64,000 bases of DNA from Phascolarctobacterium_A sp902463975 (GTDB taxonomy: Bacteria; Bacillota; Negativicutes; Acidaminococcales; Acidaminococcaceae). The notes beneath the pieces were generated by a model. That model saw only the letters and a list, made by a program, of their open reading frames with translations, had not been told where the DNA came from and searched no databases. A program made the translations under genes and the position numbers. Location of the stretch: the NCBI RefSeq assembly GCF_902463975.1, contig NZ_CABQHJ010000010.1, positions 7,173 through 71,172 on the forward strand, in the 5' to 3' direction. Position 1 is the first letter of the stretch; every line of letters starts with the position of its first letter. Below are positions 23,756 to 31,860 of the stretch, one piece after another.

Positions 23756-24388
23756 CTATTGCAAAGGATCTGCTCCGTAGCGATTATCACCTACCGTACC
23801 AGGCGCAAACAGTAAATACAACTCAAAAAAGCCATTGAGAAGTGGCACAAAGGTTAATAATACTAATAAGCCATCTTTGTCCAAATCGTGCAAGCGACGA
23901 ACCGATATAGCACTATTTATCCAAACCAAAAGAGTAAAAGCTATTAAGCCTATGAAGCAAGCCAGATAATCAATTGCTTCCATATAGTAATCATCTACAA
24001 ACTCGTCGATGATGCAGGCGATAATAAAAAACACCAAACAACTACTCATGCTCTTGAGGAAATAATCCAATCTATTGATGCGTCCCTCAAAACTCAAAAA
24101 CTGCTCTTTAAAAATTTCTTTATTCAATGCAGGTTTACGTTCGGGATTATTACCAAAAAGTCTGCTGAAGATTTCTTTAAAATCCTTGGGATTATCATTG
24201 CTATGAGCTTTTCCCAACTGAAAACCACATTTTGTGCAAAATTTGACACCAATAGGATAAGTTGTACCGCACTTAGGGCAAATAACATTTGTCGGCTCAA
24301 TCTTTGGTAACTGATCTGTCCCGCACACCGGACAAAACCTTCCCTGGTCGTCAATTTCGGCTCCACACTTAATACAATACTTTGACAT
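23756..24388 (-). CDS. Double zinc-ribbon, DUF805 membrane protein
   Basis: A 210-aa protein. Two rubredoxin-like zinc ribbons at the N-terminus (YCIKCGAEID with RFCPVCGTD, and CPKCGTTYP with KFCTKCGFQ) are followed by a DUF805-type membrane region from residue ~85. The latter has INRLDYFLKSM, several helices and the closing RLHDLDKDGLLVLLTFVPLLNGFFELYLLF. The family is widespread and poorly understood. First gene of the three-gene unit between the broken XRE-A copy and XRE-B'. Confidence 0.8.
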   Translation of the reverse strand: MSKYCIKCGAEIDDQGRFCPVCGTDQLPKIEPTNVICPKCGTTYPIGVKFCTKCGFQLGKAHSNDNPKDFKEIFSRLFGNNPERKPALNKEIFKEQFLSFEGRINRLDYFLKSMSSCLVFFIIACIIDEFVDDYYMEAIDYLACFIGLIAFTLLVWINSAISVRRLHDLDKDGLLVLLTFVPLLNGFFELYLLFAPGTVGDNRYGADPLQ

Positions 24389-24429
24389 AATATCTGCCTC
24401 CCTCTAATATTTTTTATTGCCGCTGCTTC

Positions 24430-24648
24430 TTACTCTCTCTCCTGCATAAGCCGCATCGGATCAACCCCCAGGGCCTGCGCCAACAAAAATATAGACTCCA
24501 TATTAAACGGACCCTTACCACATTCGATATCCGAGACGCGCGCCCTTGACATTTGGGCTTTCTCCGCCAGTTCGCTCTGCGTCATACTCAATGCTCTGCG
24601 ATAATACATAATATTCAAGCCAATAGTTTTATATTTTTCTTCAAACAA
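24430..24648 (-). CDS. XRE-family transcriptional regulator B' (paralogue of 12500-12718)
   Basis: A 72-aa helix-turn-helix protein differing from regulator B at only a handful of residues (for example MTQSELAEKAQM instead of LTQSELAEKAKM). The start is a TTG in both copies. Upstream homology with the first copy continues to about 24838. It may cross-regulate with the first copy. A zinc-finger gene is divergently transcribed from the upstream side. Confidence 0.85.
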   Translation of the reverse strand: MFEEKYKTIGLNIMYYRRALSMTQSELAEKAQMSRARVSDIECGKGPFNMESIFLLAQALGVDPMRLMQERE

Positions 24649-24851
24649 AACGCATCACTTCTTATCTCTTCCCTTCTATTATGCAGTAAAAAGATGGCTC
24701 TTGCGGTGCTTTAGATTTTATATATATGGAATATATTTGACATAAAATCCGCAAGCTTACTTGACCACCGCCTGCTTTTAGTATAAGATGAAGCCAGAAA
24801 CAATAACACCATGATAAAATTTCTTTTTTGTAATATTATAATGACGAAAAA

Positions 24852-24880
24852 GCAGATGCCGACAAAGTGTCAGCATCTGC
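24852..24880. terminator. Strong hairpin upstream of the zinc-finger gene
   Basis: GCAGATGCCGACA pairs with TGTCAGCATCTGC (one C-A mismatch, 3-nt loop). TTTTTCG follows on the minus strand, so it terminates leftward transcription toward XRE-B'. On the plus strand it sits in the probable leader of the zinc-finger gene and might act as an attenuating structure. Confidence 0.55.
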
Positions 24881-24919
24881 TAGCAAAGTAAGCTTTTATA
24901 TTTTTGCGAGGTGATATCC

Positions 24920-26086
24920 ATGACGACTATGCAACGCGCCTTTCCAGCGCCAGTGATTCCCAAATTCTTCACCAATAATATCTGCGGCAATTATCAGATT
25001 CGCCGCTTTTTTAACGGTCAGGACGACTTTATCTGCGCCCAAGGCCCCTTGCATACGCAAACCATCGCTTCACAAAGCGAGAAAGACGCATCAGCCCCTT
25101 CCCTGGCCATTGCCTTCGCCAATATTGACGAAAACGATAAAAAGCAGGTGCTTGCCTTCTGCAATGCCTATGGCCTGCCCTATTCTTCGCAGCGCTGCCT
25201 TGAGAAACGTGCACACCTTGATGACGAAAATCATTCTGTGCTCGTCAACGATTTCAGCTTTATCGACACTACCCTTTTTATAGGAGATATCCTTGCAGAA
25301 AAAGACTATGCCACCAATGACGCCGAAGTTACCCTGAATTATACCCTGTTCGAGGTAGACGAAATGGATATTATGAGCCTGCGTCTTTTTGCCCGCTGCG
25401 TCAAAATCGTCCGTAGCCTGCTTATTGTCCAAAGCTATCTCTTCCGACACGAGGGGACGCAGGCAGGCGTTATCTATGCACTTGCCTACCTGCTGCATTA
25501 CAGCGCGCGTGGCATTCACTACCTGCTGCCGCGCATCGAAGCACCTACTCTCAGGACCGCAGAATACTTTGCTACACGCAAGCGCATTTCGCACACGCAG
25601 CTGCTCAAGAATATCCGTAAAACAGATGCTGACTACGCCTGCCAGCTGCAAAACTTTCTCGCAATTGTAGACAAGCATATGCTGCACACGCTTGATGATT
25701 ATGACATGGACCTGCTGACGAAGAAACAGCTTACTGCTATAATTCTCGCTGAAGATGTTCCAGGCATAAGCCTTGACCACGCTTTTGCCAGACGCGTCCT
25801 GCTCGACATCATCAACGATAATATCTATACCGCCAGACCGCAAATGGACCTGGCGCAAGAAAAATTTACCAGTCTTTGGCAATGCAGCTATCTTATGCAG
25901 GCAATTTATCTTGATTTGTATCAGCTGCTGCTCAATCCAGGCGAATACCACCGCTGTGCCAATCCAGAATGCAGCAATTATTTTCTCATCAGTGGTAAGC
26001 GGGCGGATAAACGCTACTGCTGCAATCGCTGTGCTTCCAAAATGGGCAAGCAAGGCAAAACATATAGACCGCATAAGGAAAAATGA
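24920..26086 (+). CDS. Unknown protein with C-terminal CGNR/DUF6076-like zinc finger
   Basis: A 388-aa plus-strand protein. The C-terminus carries a treble-clef-like finger: YHRCANPECSNYFLISGKRA, then RYCCNRCASKMGKQGKTYR, resembling the CGNR finger that ends many small regulators and accessory proteins. The rest is helical (residues 110-320) without a family I recognise. The ATG at 24920 has GAGG with 8-nt spacing. It lies directly beside the tRNA-Ser terminator, the usual place for the first gene of a tRNA-borne island, but it is not an integrase. DNA or RNA binding is likely; role unknown. Confidence 0.65.
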   Translation: MTTMQRAFPAPVIPKFFTNNICGNYQIRRFFNGQDDFICAQGPLHTQTIASQSEKDASAPSLAIAFANIDENDKKQVLAFCNAYGLPYSSQRCLEKRAHLDDENHSVLVNDFSFIDTTLFIGDILAEKDYATNDAEVTLNYTLFEVDEMDIMSLRLFARCVKIVRSLLIVQSYLFRHEGTQAGVIYALAYLLHYSARGIHYLLPRIEAPTLRTAEYFATRKRISHTQLLKNIRKTDADYACQLQNFLAIVDKHMLHTLDDYDMDLLTKKQLTAIILAEDVPGISLDHAFARRVLLDIINDNIYTARPQMDLAQEKFTSLWQCSYLMQAIYLDLYQLLLNPGEYHRCANPECSNYFLISGKRADKRYCCNRCASKMGKQGKTYRPHKEK

Positions 26087-26104
26087 GAAACAAATTTAAG
26101 ACAC

Positions 26105-26132
26105 AAAAAAGCTCTCGGATTTCTCCGAGAGC
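26105..26132 (-). terminator. Terminator of tRNA-Ser(GCT)
   Basis: 9-bp perfect stem GCTCTCGGA/TCCGAGAGC (26111-26119 with 26124-26132), 4-nt loop and a six-T run on the minus strand. Duplicated with small changes at 14694-14721. Confidence 0.9.
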
Positions 26133-26145
26133 CGATTGCCATAGT

Positions 26146-26237
26146 TGGCGGAGTGGGTGGGATTCGAACCCACGCACGGGGTAAACCGTCTAACGATTTA
26201 GCAAACCGTCCTCTTCAGCCAGCTTGAGTACCACTCC
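26146..26237 (-). tRNA. tRNA-Ser(GCT)
   Basis: 92 nt on the minus strand including an encoded CCA. The 5' end GGAGTGG pairs with CCACTCC, the anticodon loop is TTGCTAA with anticodon GCT, there is a long variable arm typical of tRNA-Ser, and the T-loop is GGTTCGAATCC. Its 3' end is duplicated at 14735-14748. Confidence 0.95.
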
Positions 26238-26303
26238 ATTAGACTACTTGTTTATTATAACAGATTCTTATCTAAATTGCAAGACCCTATTATAATTTTT
26301 TAA

Positions 26304-26393
26304 TGGCGGAAAGGGTGGGATTCGAACCCACGGAGGAGTTGCCCCCTCGCTAGTTTTCAAGACTAGAGCCTTCAACCACTCGGCCACCTTTCC
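26304..26393 (-). tRNA. tRNA-Ser(TGA)
   Basis: 90 nt on the minus strand with encoded CCA. Acceptor stem GGAAAGG/CCTTTCC, anticodon loop CTTGAAA with anticodon TGA, long variable arm (class II), T-loop GGTTCGAATCC. It lies 66 bp upstream of the GCT tRNA in the same direction. Confidence 0.95.
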
Positions 26394-26462
26394 ATCAGAA
26401 TTTTATTATACTTTAAAAACACGCTTACGTCAAGTACTTCTACCGCACCAAGCAATAAAGCC

Positions 26463-27095
26463 TTATTGCAACGCTTTATCCGTTACTGCAAGCAAACGAG
26501 TTTCCAACGCTTCGGCATCTGCCAAAAGCTGGACCAGTTCTGCTGCAACCTGCGCATTCCATTCCTCGTCCTTAGTCAGTCCCAGGTTGATACGCACATT
26601 GTACTCCGCACAGCGCAGCGCTGCACGCGCCAGCAGGCCGCTGCAAGCACCATCTGTAATAACGCCAGGGTTTCCTGCCACTACAAGCCTGTCCGCAAGC
26701 TGCAATACAGCAAAGGAGCTGCGGGCAATGTTCAGCGGTACGGTTGCCGCCTGCTTTGCAGCAGCGCGGATTGCCGCTGTACGTGCTGCCTTTTCTTCGT
26801 CGGTAGTCTTGGGCAGCTTATAGCAGCTCATAAAGCTGTTGAAAACAGCTGCATCCTCATCTACCAGCTCCAAAAGACGCATACGCTCTGCCTCTGCCTG
26901 CTGCAGCAGCTCTTTAATCTCCGGCTCGCGGTCAGCGAACTTTTCCTTGCCAATTGTCAGATTAGCAACCATGGAAGCAAGTGCTGCCGCCAATGCGCCG
27001 GCCATAGCAGCGCCGCCGCCACCGCCAGGGGCGGGCGCGGCGCTTGCAAGCTCAGTTAAAAATTCGTTACAACTTAAATCGCCAAGCTTATTCAT
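26463..27095 (-). CDS. fchA: Methenyltetrahydrofolate cyclohydrolase / formiminotetrahydrofolate cyclodeaminase family
   Basis: A 210-aa helical protein of the FTCD_C/FchA family, converting formimino- or methenyl-tetrahydrofolate in one-carbon metabolism. The hallmark glycine-rich segment APAPGGGGGAAMAGALAAAL lies at residues 18-37. DEDAAVFNSFMSCYKLP and AGNPGVITDGACSGLLA follow, all typical. The start at 27095 overlaps the previous stop (TAATG); an in-frame upstream start would lie inside that gene. Negativicutes that ferment histidine or glutamate often carry such genes. Whether it is the cyclodeaminase or the cyclohydrolase cannot be decided here. Confidence 0.85.
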   Translation of the reverse strand: MNKLGDLSCNEFLTELASAAPAPGGGGGAAMAGALAAALASMVANLTIGKEKFADREPEIKELLQQAEAERMRLLELVDEDAAVFNSFMSCYKLPKTTDEEKAARTAAIRAAAKQAATVPLNIARSSFAVLQLADRLVVAGNPGVITDGACSGLLARAALRCAEYNVRINLGLTKDEEWNAQVAAELVQLLADAEALETRLLAVTDKALQ

Positions 27096-27505
27096 TAATC
27101 CATTTCCTCGTTTTTCTTTAACCATCTGCGTACCTGCACAACAGCAGCATATGCATCAAGCGGCTCCGGCGGCACCAAAAGACCTAACGGCACCAGCCTG
27201 CGCCAGCCCTTAGGAGGATTTTCCTGCCAATACAGGCTACGAGCTTCCTCCGTACTGTACGCTTCACCGACAAGCTCCGGTAGCAAATCCGGATAAAGCT
27301 CACGCAAAACTGCGCCTATAGCCTTATTATTTGTGCCGTTGCCCATAATAATTCCCTGCAGCTTAGCTGAACCGACAAACCGTTGCAGCTCTGCAGCAAG
27401 ATTATCCGTCATAGCGATATGCAAAGCCAGGATTTTGCCATCAGCGGCAACTAATGCCAAGCCTGTTTTGCTGCGCCCCGGATCTACGCCAAGATAACTA
27501 CTCAT
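27095..27505 (-). CDS. RNase H-fold protein, YqgF/RuvC-like
   Basis: A 136-aa protein with an RNase H-like first strand (YLGVDPGRSKTGLALV, with the first catalytic Asp) and a C-terminal DAYAAVVQVRRWL with another acidic residue. The layout is that of YqgF/RuvX and RuvC-type nucleases. The middle region (GIIMGNGTNNKAIGAVL, then EAYSTEEARSLYW) fits YqgF-like resolvases. It is not the canonical RuvX by neighbourhood. Overlaps both neighbours, so it is part of one transcription unit with the DUF3084 gene. Substrate unknown. Confidence 0.7.
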   Translation of the reverse strand: MSSYLGVDPGRSKTGLALVAADGKILALHIAMTDNLAAELQRFVGSAKLQGIIMGNGTNNKAIGAVLRELYPDLLPELVGEAYSTEEARSLYWQENPPKGWRRLVPLGLLVPPEPLDAYAAVVQVRRWLKKNEEMD

Positions 27506-28655
27506 TGACAGGAATCACCTCCAGCCTTACCCTTACAGGTCCGGCTGTAGTAATATCGCCTTTAGCATAAGCACGCAGAATAAAGCTGCCTCTGGTGCGA
27601 CGCATTGAATTAGCTGCTTCAATCATAGTAGCAGCATCCATACTGCCAACCTTACCCGTCATCGGATCAGGCAGCACACCGGCCTTTACCGCATTATGGT
27701 TAATCTGCGTCAAGAATTCCATAAGCACGCTTTCATAGCTCGGGCCGTTATTACCAAGATTATACTGCTCACTGAAAATCAAGGTTCCGTCAGGATAAAT
27801 GAACTGATTATCTACCATTTCAATATCGCATACTGCCAGCTCGCCAACTATGATATTGGCAACGGCACGGATACGGAACAGCATATTACCCTTGCTTTTA
27901 TCCAGCCTTGCTACAGCATTATCGACAACATTTTTGCCAATCCAGATAGCCTGCAGAGGCTTTTGCTCATCGTGGATAACACCCAAGCGCTGCAATGCTG
28001 CTTCATTTGCATTTTGCAACAGCCAGTTCATCTGAATCATGTTTTCCTCATGCTTCAGACCACCGCGCATAATACCGGCAAAGACAACCTCACCGGCGCG
28101 GTAATATACCTGGCCTTCACGCATATTGATGATACCCTTACGCAAAGCCTCGGTGGTTTTTTCCAGCTCGTCAATTTCATTCGTCAGCTGCAGCTTGGAA
28201 TGTGTAAGAGAATTTACCTCATTCTGTGCCTGGCTGTACATGTCATTAACCTGGGCCAGCTTGATTTCCATCGCATCATTTTCGGCAACTGCTTCTTTGA
28301 TTTTAGCATCAAGCTCACTGATTTTTTTATTCTGCTCATCAACCTTGCCTTTGGCCTGCTCAAGTGCAGCATTCGTATCTGCCTTTTCTTTGTTTAAAAG
28401 CAGCAGCTCCTGCTGAATTTTTTCCATGCCAAACAAGGCTGTACGCGCACTCTGTGATGCTATTGCCATAACACTGATAGTCAGAACAGCAATAATGGTA
28501 CCGCCGAGTACTGTAAGTAATATTGACGTATGCTTTGGACGCAGGCCAAATACCGACATTCTCTTCTTGCCTATTTTACTGCCCATTTTATCGGCAAGAT
28601 AGGCAATCAGGCCACCTACAACGGCCATAATGATAATTAATCTTATACCTACCAA
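27498..28655 (-). CDS. DUF3084 membrane-anchored coiled-coil protein
   Basis: A 385-aa protein with an N-terminal membrane helix (LIIIMAVVGGLIAYLADKMG), the conserved RMSVFGLRPKHTSILLTVL and a second helix. A long coiled coil (residues ~80-180) and a C-terminal globular domain follow. This matches DUF3084, found in cyanobacteria and diderm Firmicutes and suspected to act in the envelope. The TTG at 28655 has GGAGG with 7-nt spacing; a GTG seven codons upstream would place that site inside the gene. It lies just downstream of lptFG, consistent with an envelope role. Confidence 0.8.
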   Translation of the reverse strand: MVGIRLIIIMAVVGGLIAYLADKMGSKIGKKRMSVFGLRPKHTSILLTVLGGTIIAVLTISVMAIASQSARTALFGMEKIQQELLLLNKEKADTNAALEQAKGKVDEQNKKISELDAKIKEAVAENDAMEIKLAQVNDMYSQAQNEVNSLTHSKLQLTNEIDELEKTTEALRKGIINMREGQVYYRAGEVVFAGIMRGGLKHEENMIQMNWLLQNANEAALQRLGVIHDEQKPLQAIWIGKNVVDNAVARLDKSKGNMLFRIRAVANIIVGELAVCDIEMVDNQFIYPDGTLIFSEQYNLGNNGPSYESVLMEFLTQINHNAVKAGVLPDPMTGKVGSMDAATMIEAANSMRRTRGSFILRAYAKGDITTAGPVRVRLEVIPVNE

Positions 28656-28689
28656 GTACTCACCTCCATGACTCACTCATCTAAATTAT

Positions 28690-29781
28690 TTAGGCATTTT
28701 TCTTTTTCATCAGATAAAGACCTGCGCCTAAGCAAAGAATATTAGGCAGCATACAGGCCAGCAGCGGCGGCATTGCACCACCCTTGCCCAATCCGGTAGT
28801 AAAGGTCATTACTGCGTAATAGATAAATATTACGATAATACTGATGCCAAGGCCAATAGAAGAGCTGGTACGCTGCTTTTGAGTACCAAGGCAGGCGCCA
28901 ATCATAGCAAAGAAGAAGCTTGCCAGCGGAATATTAATTCTCATAAATATTTCACACCATTGACGTGCAGCCGAGGAATGCTGGGATTCCAGCATACTGA
29001 TGTATTCGCGTAATTCGCGGATAGTCATTTCCTCAGGCTCCTTTTGCTCCCAGGAAATCTGCTTCGGCGAGAAATTCAAAGGAATAATCTGTTCCTTGAA
29101 TTTGGCACTGCTTTGTACGCCGTCCTTATCGTCCAACGCAAACACGTTGCCATCTACAATACGCCAGCTCCCATTTTCCCAGTAGCCTTCCTTAGCAGTC
29201 TGAATGCGGGAAATCTTGCCCTTATTGAACTCTTCAATAGTGATATCGGTCATCTTGCCAAGCTTTTCATCAAATCTGTTAGCGTATGTTACACGCTGGG
29301 TATCACCGCTGATAGTTTTGATAATAATATGGTCCTGCGTTGTCGGACGCGTATTATGGCGTATTTCCTCGTTAAGGATCCGTGACGCCGTCGCCTTCGA
29401 CGTAGGCACTACCTTTTCTGCCCAAATTACAGAGAACATGCTGACAATAAAACCTACCACCAGCACAGGTGCAACAATACGGTAGTAGCTGATACCACCG
29501 GCCTTCATTGCCGTAATCTCACTGGAACCGGAAAGCTTGCCAAAGGCCATCAGCGCCGCCAACAGCATAGACATCGGGAAGGTGTAGTTGATGATCTCCG
29601 GCAGATTATACATAAATAAACGTGCTACAGTCTCCAGCGGAGCACCGTATTTAGTCATGTATTGCGTAATTTTAAACAGCATCGTGCTGGCAATAAAAAT
29701 ACTGGAGAAAGCAGCGATGCCGAAAACGAAGGGGTATAAAAGCTCCTTCAGTACATAACGGTCTAATAATCGTAAGCGCAC
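28690..29781 (-). CDS. lptF: LPS export permease, single LptF/LptG-type protein
   Basis: A 363-aa YjgP/YjgQ-family permease of the inner-membrane ABC machine that lifts LPS out of the membrane. N-terminal RLLDRYVLKELLYPF and FMYNLPEIINYTFPMSMLLA are typical. A periplasmic beta-jellyroll (residues ~130-270, including ITIEEFNKGKISRIQTAKEG) is followed by C-terminal helices. E. coli has separate LptF and LptG; only one such gene is present here, so it probably works as a homodimer. GTG start with AGGAGG at 7 nt. Placed directly after lptB. Confidence 0.9.
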   Translation of the reverse strand: MRLRLLDRYVLKELLYPFVFGIAAFSSIFIASTMLFKITQYMTKYGAPLETVARLFMYNLPEIINYTFPMSMLLAALMAFGKLSGSSEITAMKAGGISYYRIVAPVLVVGFIVSMFSVIWAEKVVPTSKATASRILNEEIRHNTRPTTQDHIIIKTISGDTQRVTYANRFDEKLGKMTDITIEEFNKGKISRIQTAKEGYWENGSWRIVDGNVFALDDKDGVQSSAKFKEQIIPLNFSPKQISWEQKEPEEMTIRELREYISMLESQHSSAARQWCEIFMRINIPLASFFFAMIGACLGTQKQRTSSSIGLGISIIVIFIYYAVMTFTTGLGKGGAMPPLLACMLPNILCLGAGLYLMKKKNA

Positions 29782-29795
29782 TTTTCTTCCTCCTG

Positions 29796-30515
29796 TTACA
29801 TGCTAAAGTTATCGCCAAGATAATATTTACGCGCAACGGGGTCATTAGCGATTGTTTCGCTGTCACCGTGCAGTAAAATATGACCTTCAGCCAAAATATA
29901 GGCCTTATCAACGATGCTCAGTGTTTCACGGACGTTATGGTCTGTAATCAGCACACCGATGCCGCGCTGTGCCAAATGCGCAATCATGCCCTGGATATCT
30001 GCTACGGCAATGGGGTCAATGCCGGCAAACGGTTCGTCCAGCAGAATGAAGGCCGGGTCGGTAGCCAGCGCACGAGCAATCTCTACGCGGCGACGTTCAC
30101 CGCCGGAAAGCGCCTTGCCTTCACTCTTGCGTACATGATTCAGACGGAACTCATCCAGCAGAGCGTTCATCTTCGCTTCTCGCTCGGATGCATTCAAATT
30201 AGTTGTTTCCAGAATCGCCATGATGTTATCTTCTACCGTCATTTTGCTGAAAATAGAAGCCTCCTGCGGCAGATAGCCGATACCTGCACGCGCTCTTTGA
30301 TACATAGGCATTGCGGAAATATCCTTGCCGTCGAGCATCACGGTACCTGCATCAGGCTTTTCGATGCCGACAATCATATAGAAGGTTGTCGTCTTGCCGG
30401 CGCCGTTAGGTCCCAAAAGGCCTACTACACTGCCCTGCTCTACACTGATGCTTACTCCGTCAACAACGTGACGGGTATTATAAATTTTTACCAGATTATC
30501 TGTTGTTATAACCAA
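29796..30515 (-). CDS. lptB: LPS export ABC ATPase LptB
   Basis: A 239-aa ATPase with Walker A GPNGAGKTT, signature LSGGERRRVEIARAL, Walker B FILLDEPFAGIDP and the switch His in LITDHNVRE, all LptB-typical. It powers LptF/LptG-type permeases and the periplasmic LPS bridge. TTG start with GGAGG upstream. Sits between lptA and lptFG in the order lptC-lptA-lptB-lptFG, the classic export cluster. Confidence 0.95.
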   Translation of the reverse strand: MVITTDNLVKIYNTRHVVDGVSISVEQGSVVGLLGPNGAGKTTTFYMIVGIEKPDAGTVMLDGKDISAMPMYQRARAGIGYLPQEASIFSKMTVEDNIMAILETTNLNASEREAKMNALLDEFRLNHVRKSEGKALSGGERRRVEIARALATDPAFILLDEPFAGIDPIAVADIQGMIAHLAQRGIGVLITDHNVRETLSIVDKAYILAEGHILLHGDSETIANDPVARKYYLGDNFSM

Positions 30516-30533
30516 AACTTTGCCCTCCGCTTC

Positions 30534-31304
30534 TTAGGCTAAAGCTTTATCATCTGCGCTCTGCTTTTCCTTGCCAGGCAGCGCAGGCTGTTTTTCCGGA
30601 ATATAGATAATATCTACATTACCATCAGCAATAGCCACGTTAGTGTTGGTCAGGCGCAGCTTGTCGCCGGCAACGCTGTTGCCATTCTGGGTTGCTTTGG
30701 CATTGCCGACAAGCTCTACGTAACCGCTGTTATCAGTTTTGTAGACAGCGCTGTCAGCAGAAGCTGTCAGGCTACGCGCATCGCTACGGATATCAACACC
30801 GCCATAAGCATTGGCAACACCCTGTGCCATATTGTAATCAATTCTTGCCGCATTCAACACACTGCCGTCGCTGTCGGTAAGACGCGCCCAGCCGCCGATA
30901 GTTTCAGCAAATTGACGTGCCTTGTAGTAATCAACTCTGTCAGAGCTCAGGCTTTTGCCTGCTTTGGTGATCATAGCGCCGCCTACGGCAGACAGGTCAT
31001 TTTCATTGTGCACGATAAACTCATTGCACACAATATGTGCATCATCGCGGTCAGCAATAACGTTGCCGGTAAGCACACCGCTCTTGCTTTTGCTGTTGAA
31101 TTTGGCGTAATCGGCAGTAGCTCTGCCGCCATCCTGCATCAATACAACATTTCCTTTTGCCACAGCTTCACCGCTGCCCAGATCGTATTCCAGCTCATCA
31201 GCCTTAACGCTGAAGTTTCCCTGAGCAGCAAAAGCAGTTGCTGTCATACCTGCAGCCAGCATAGCTGCCGCCAGTGTCAGCAGTAATCTATTTTTATTAG
31301 CCAT
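30534..31304 (-). CDS. lptA: Periplasmic LPS bridge protein LptA (OstA-like)
   Basis: A 256-aa periplasmic protein. Signal peptide MANKNRLLLTLAAAMLAAGM ending TAFAA, then OstA/LptA beta-jellyroll repeats: GNFSVKADELEYDLGSGEAV, ARIDYNMAQGVANAYGG and DSAVYKTDNSGYVELVG. It forms the filament carrying LPS from LptC to the outer membrane. Start at 31304, 1 nt after the lptC stop codon; earlier in-frame starts lie inside lptC. It has more repeats than E. coli LptA (185 aa). The C-terminus is Lys/Asp-rich. Confidence 0.88.
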   Translation of the reverse strand: MANKNRLLLTLAAAMLAAGMTATAFAAQGNFSVKADELEYDLGSGEAVAKGNVVLMQDGGRATADYAKFNSKSKSGVLTGNVIADRDDAHIVCNEFIVHNENDLSAVGGAMITKAGKSLSSDRVDYYKARQFAETIGGWARLTDSDGSVLNAARIDYNMAQGVANAYGGVDIRSDARSLTASADSAVYKTDNSGYVELVGNAKATQNGNSVAGDKLRLTNTNVAIADGNVDIIYIPEKQPALPGKEKQSADDKALA

Positions 31305-31305
31305 C

Positions 31306-31860
31306 TTATTCGCCGCCTTTCTCAACTTTAGCATTGCCCTTAAGCTTAATATGCTTAAAAGCACTGGTAGTTACAGCACTATCCGCAGTTGCGGTATAGT
31401 CATCCTTATGCATTTTAAAATGTCCTGTTGCCGTAATAAGCTCTTTCTCCTGATTCCAGCTTATTTTATCGGCATAAAGCTCGCCGCCGGTATTCAGTAC
31501 AGCCTTAATATTACCCTCCAGGAAAAAGTCATTGCTCTTCATGCCGGCACTGCCTTTATCGGCAGAAATATCGATAAAGCTGCCGTCCGCACGATAAACT
31601 TTGCCTTTGATGCCCTTCAGATAGGCTGTGTTTTTAGCCTTATCGTTAACAACCTCTTCTACTGTAAACTCCCACAGCTTTTTGCCATCCTTTTCCCTTT
31701 TAACCATACTGTTTTTTAAGGAAGCATTAATCTGCGCTGTAACACCATCACCCGGTTTTACAGTTATAGGTTTATCGCCGCTCAGCATCAGCCAGGCAAT
31801 AATTGCACCGGCAATTACAATGCCTGCCAATACTGACAGAATTACTTTCTTATTTTTCAT
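31306..31860 (-). CDS. lptC: LPS export protein LptC
   Basis: A 184-aa bitopic inner-membrane protein: short cytoplasmic N-terminus, membrane helix (VILSVLAGIVIAGAIIAWLM), then the periplasmic LptC jellyroll (LWEFTVEEVVNDKAKNTAYL, GKVYRADGSFIDISADKG, GELYADKISWNQEKELITA). It passes LPS from the LptB-permease complex to LptA. ATG at 31860 overlaps the end of the acyltransferase gene by 11 bp; the longer frame is an artefact of that overlap. Confidence 0.88.
   Translation of the reverse strand: MKNKKVILSVLAGIVIAGAIIAWLMLSGDKPITVKPGDGVTAQINASLKNSMVKREKDGKKLWEFTVEEVVNDKAKNTAYLKGIKGKVYRADGSFIDISADKGSAGMKSNDFFLEGNIKAVLNTGGELYADKISWNQEKELITATGHFKMHKDDYTATADSAVTTSAFKHIKLKGNAKVEKGGE

Noticed and set aside
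25091..26074. Minus-strand frame opposite the zinc-finger gene
   Set aside because: The plus-strand frame has a ribosome site and a zinc-finger motif; this one has neither.
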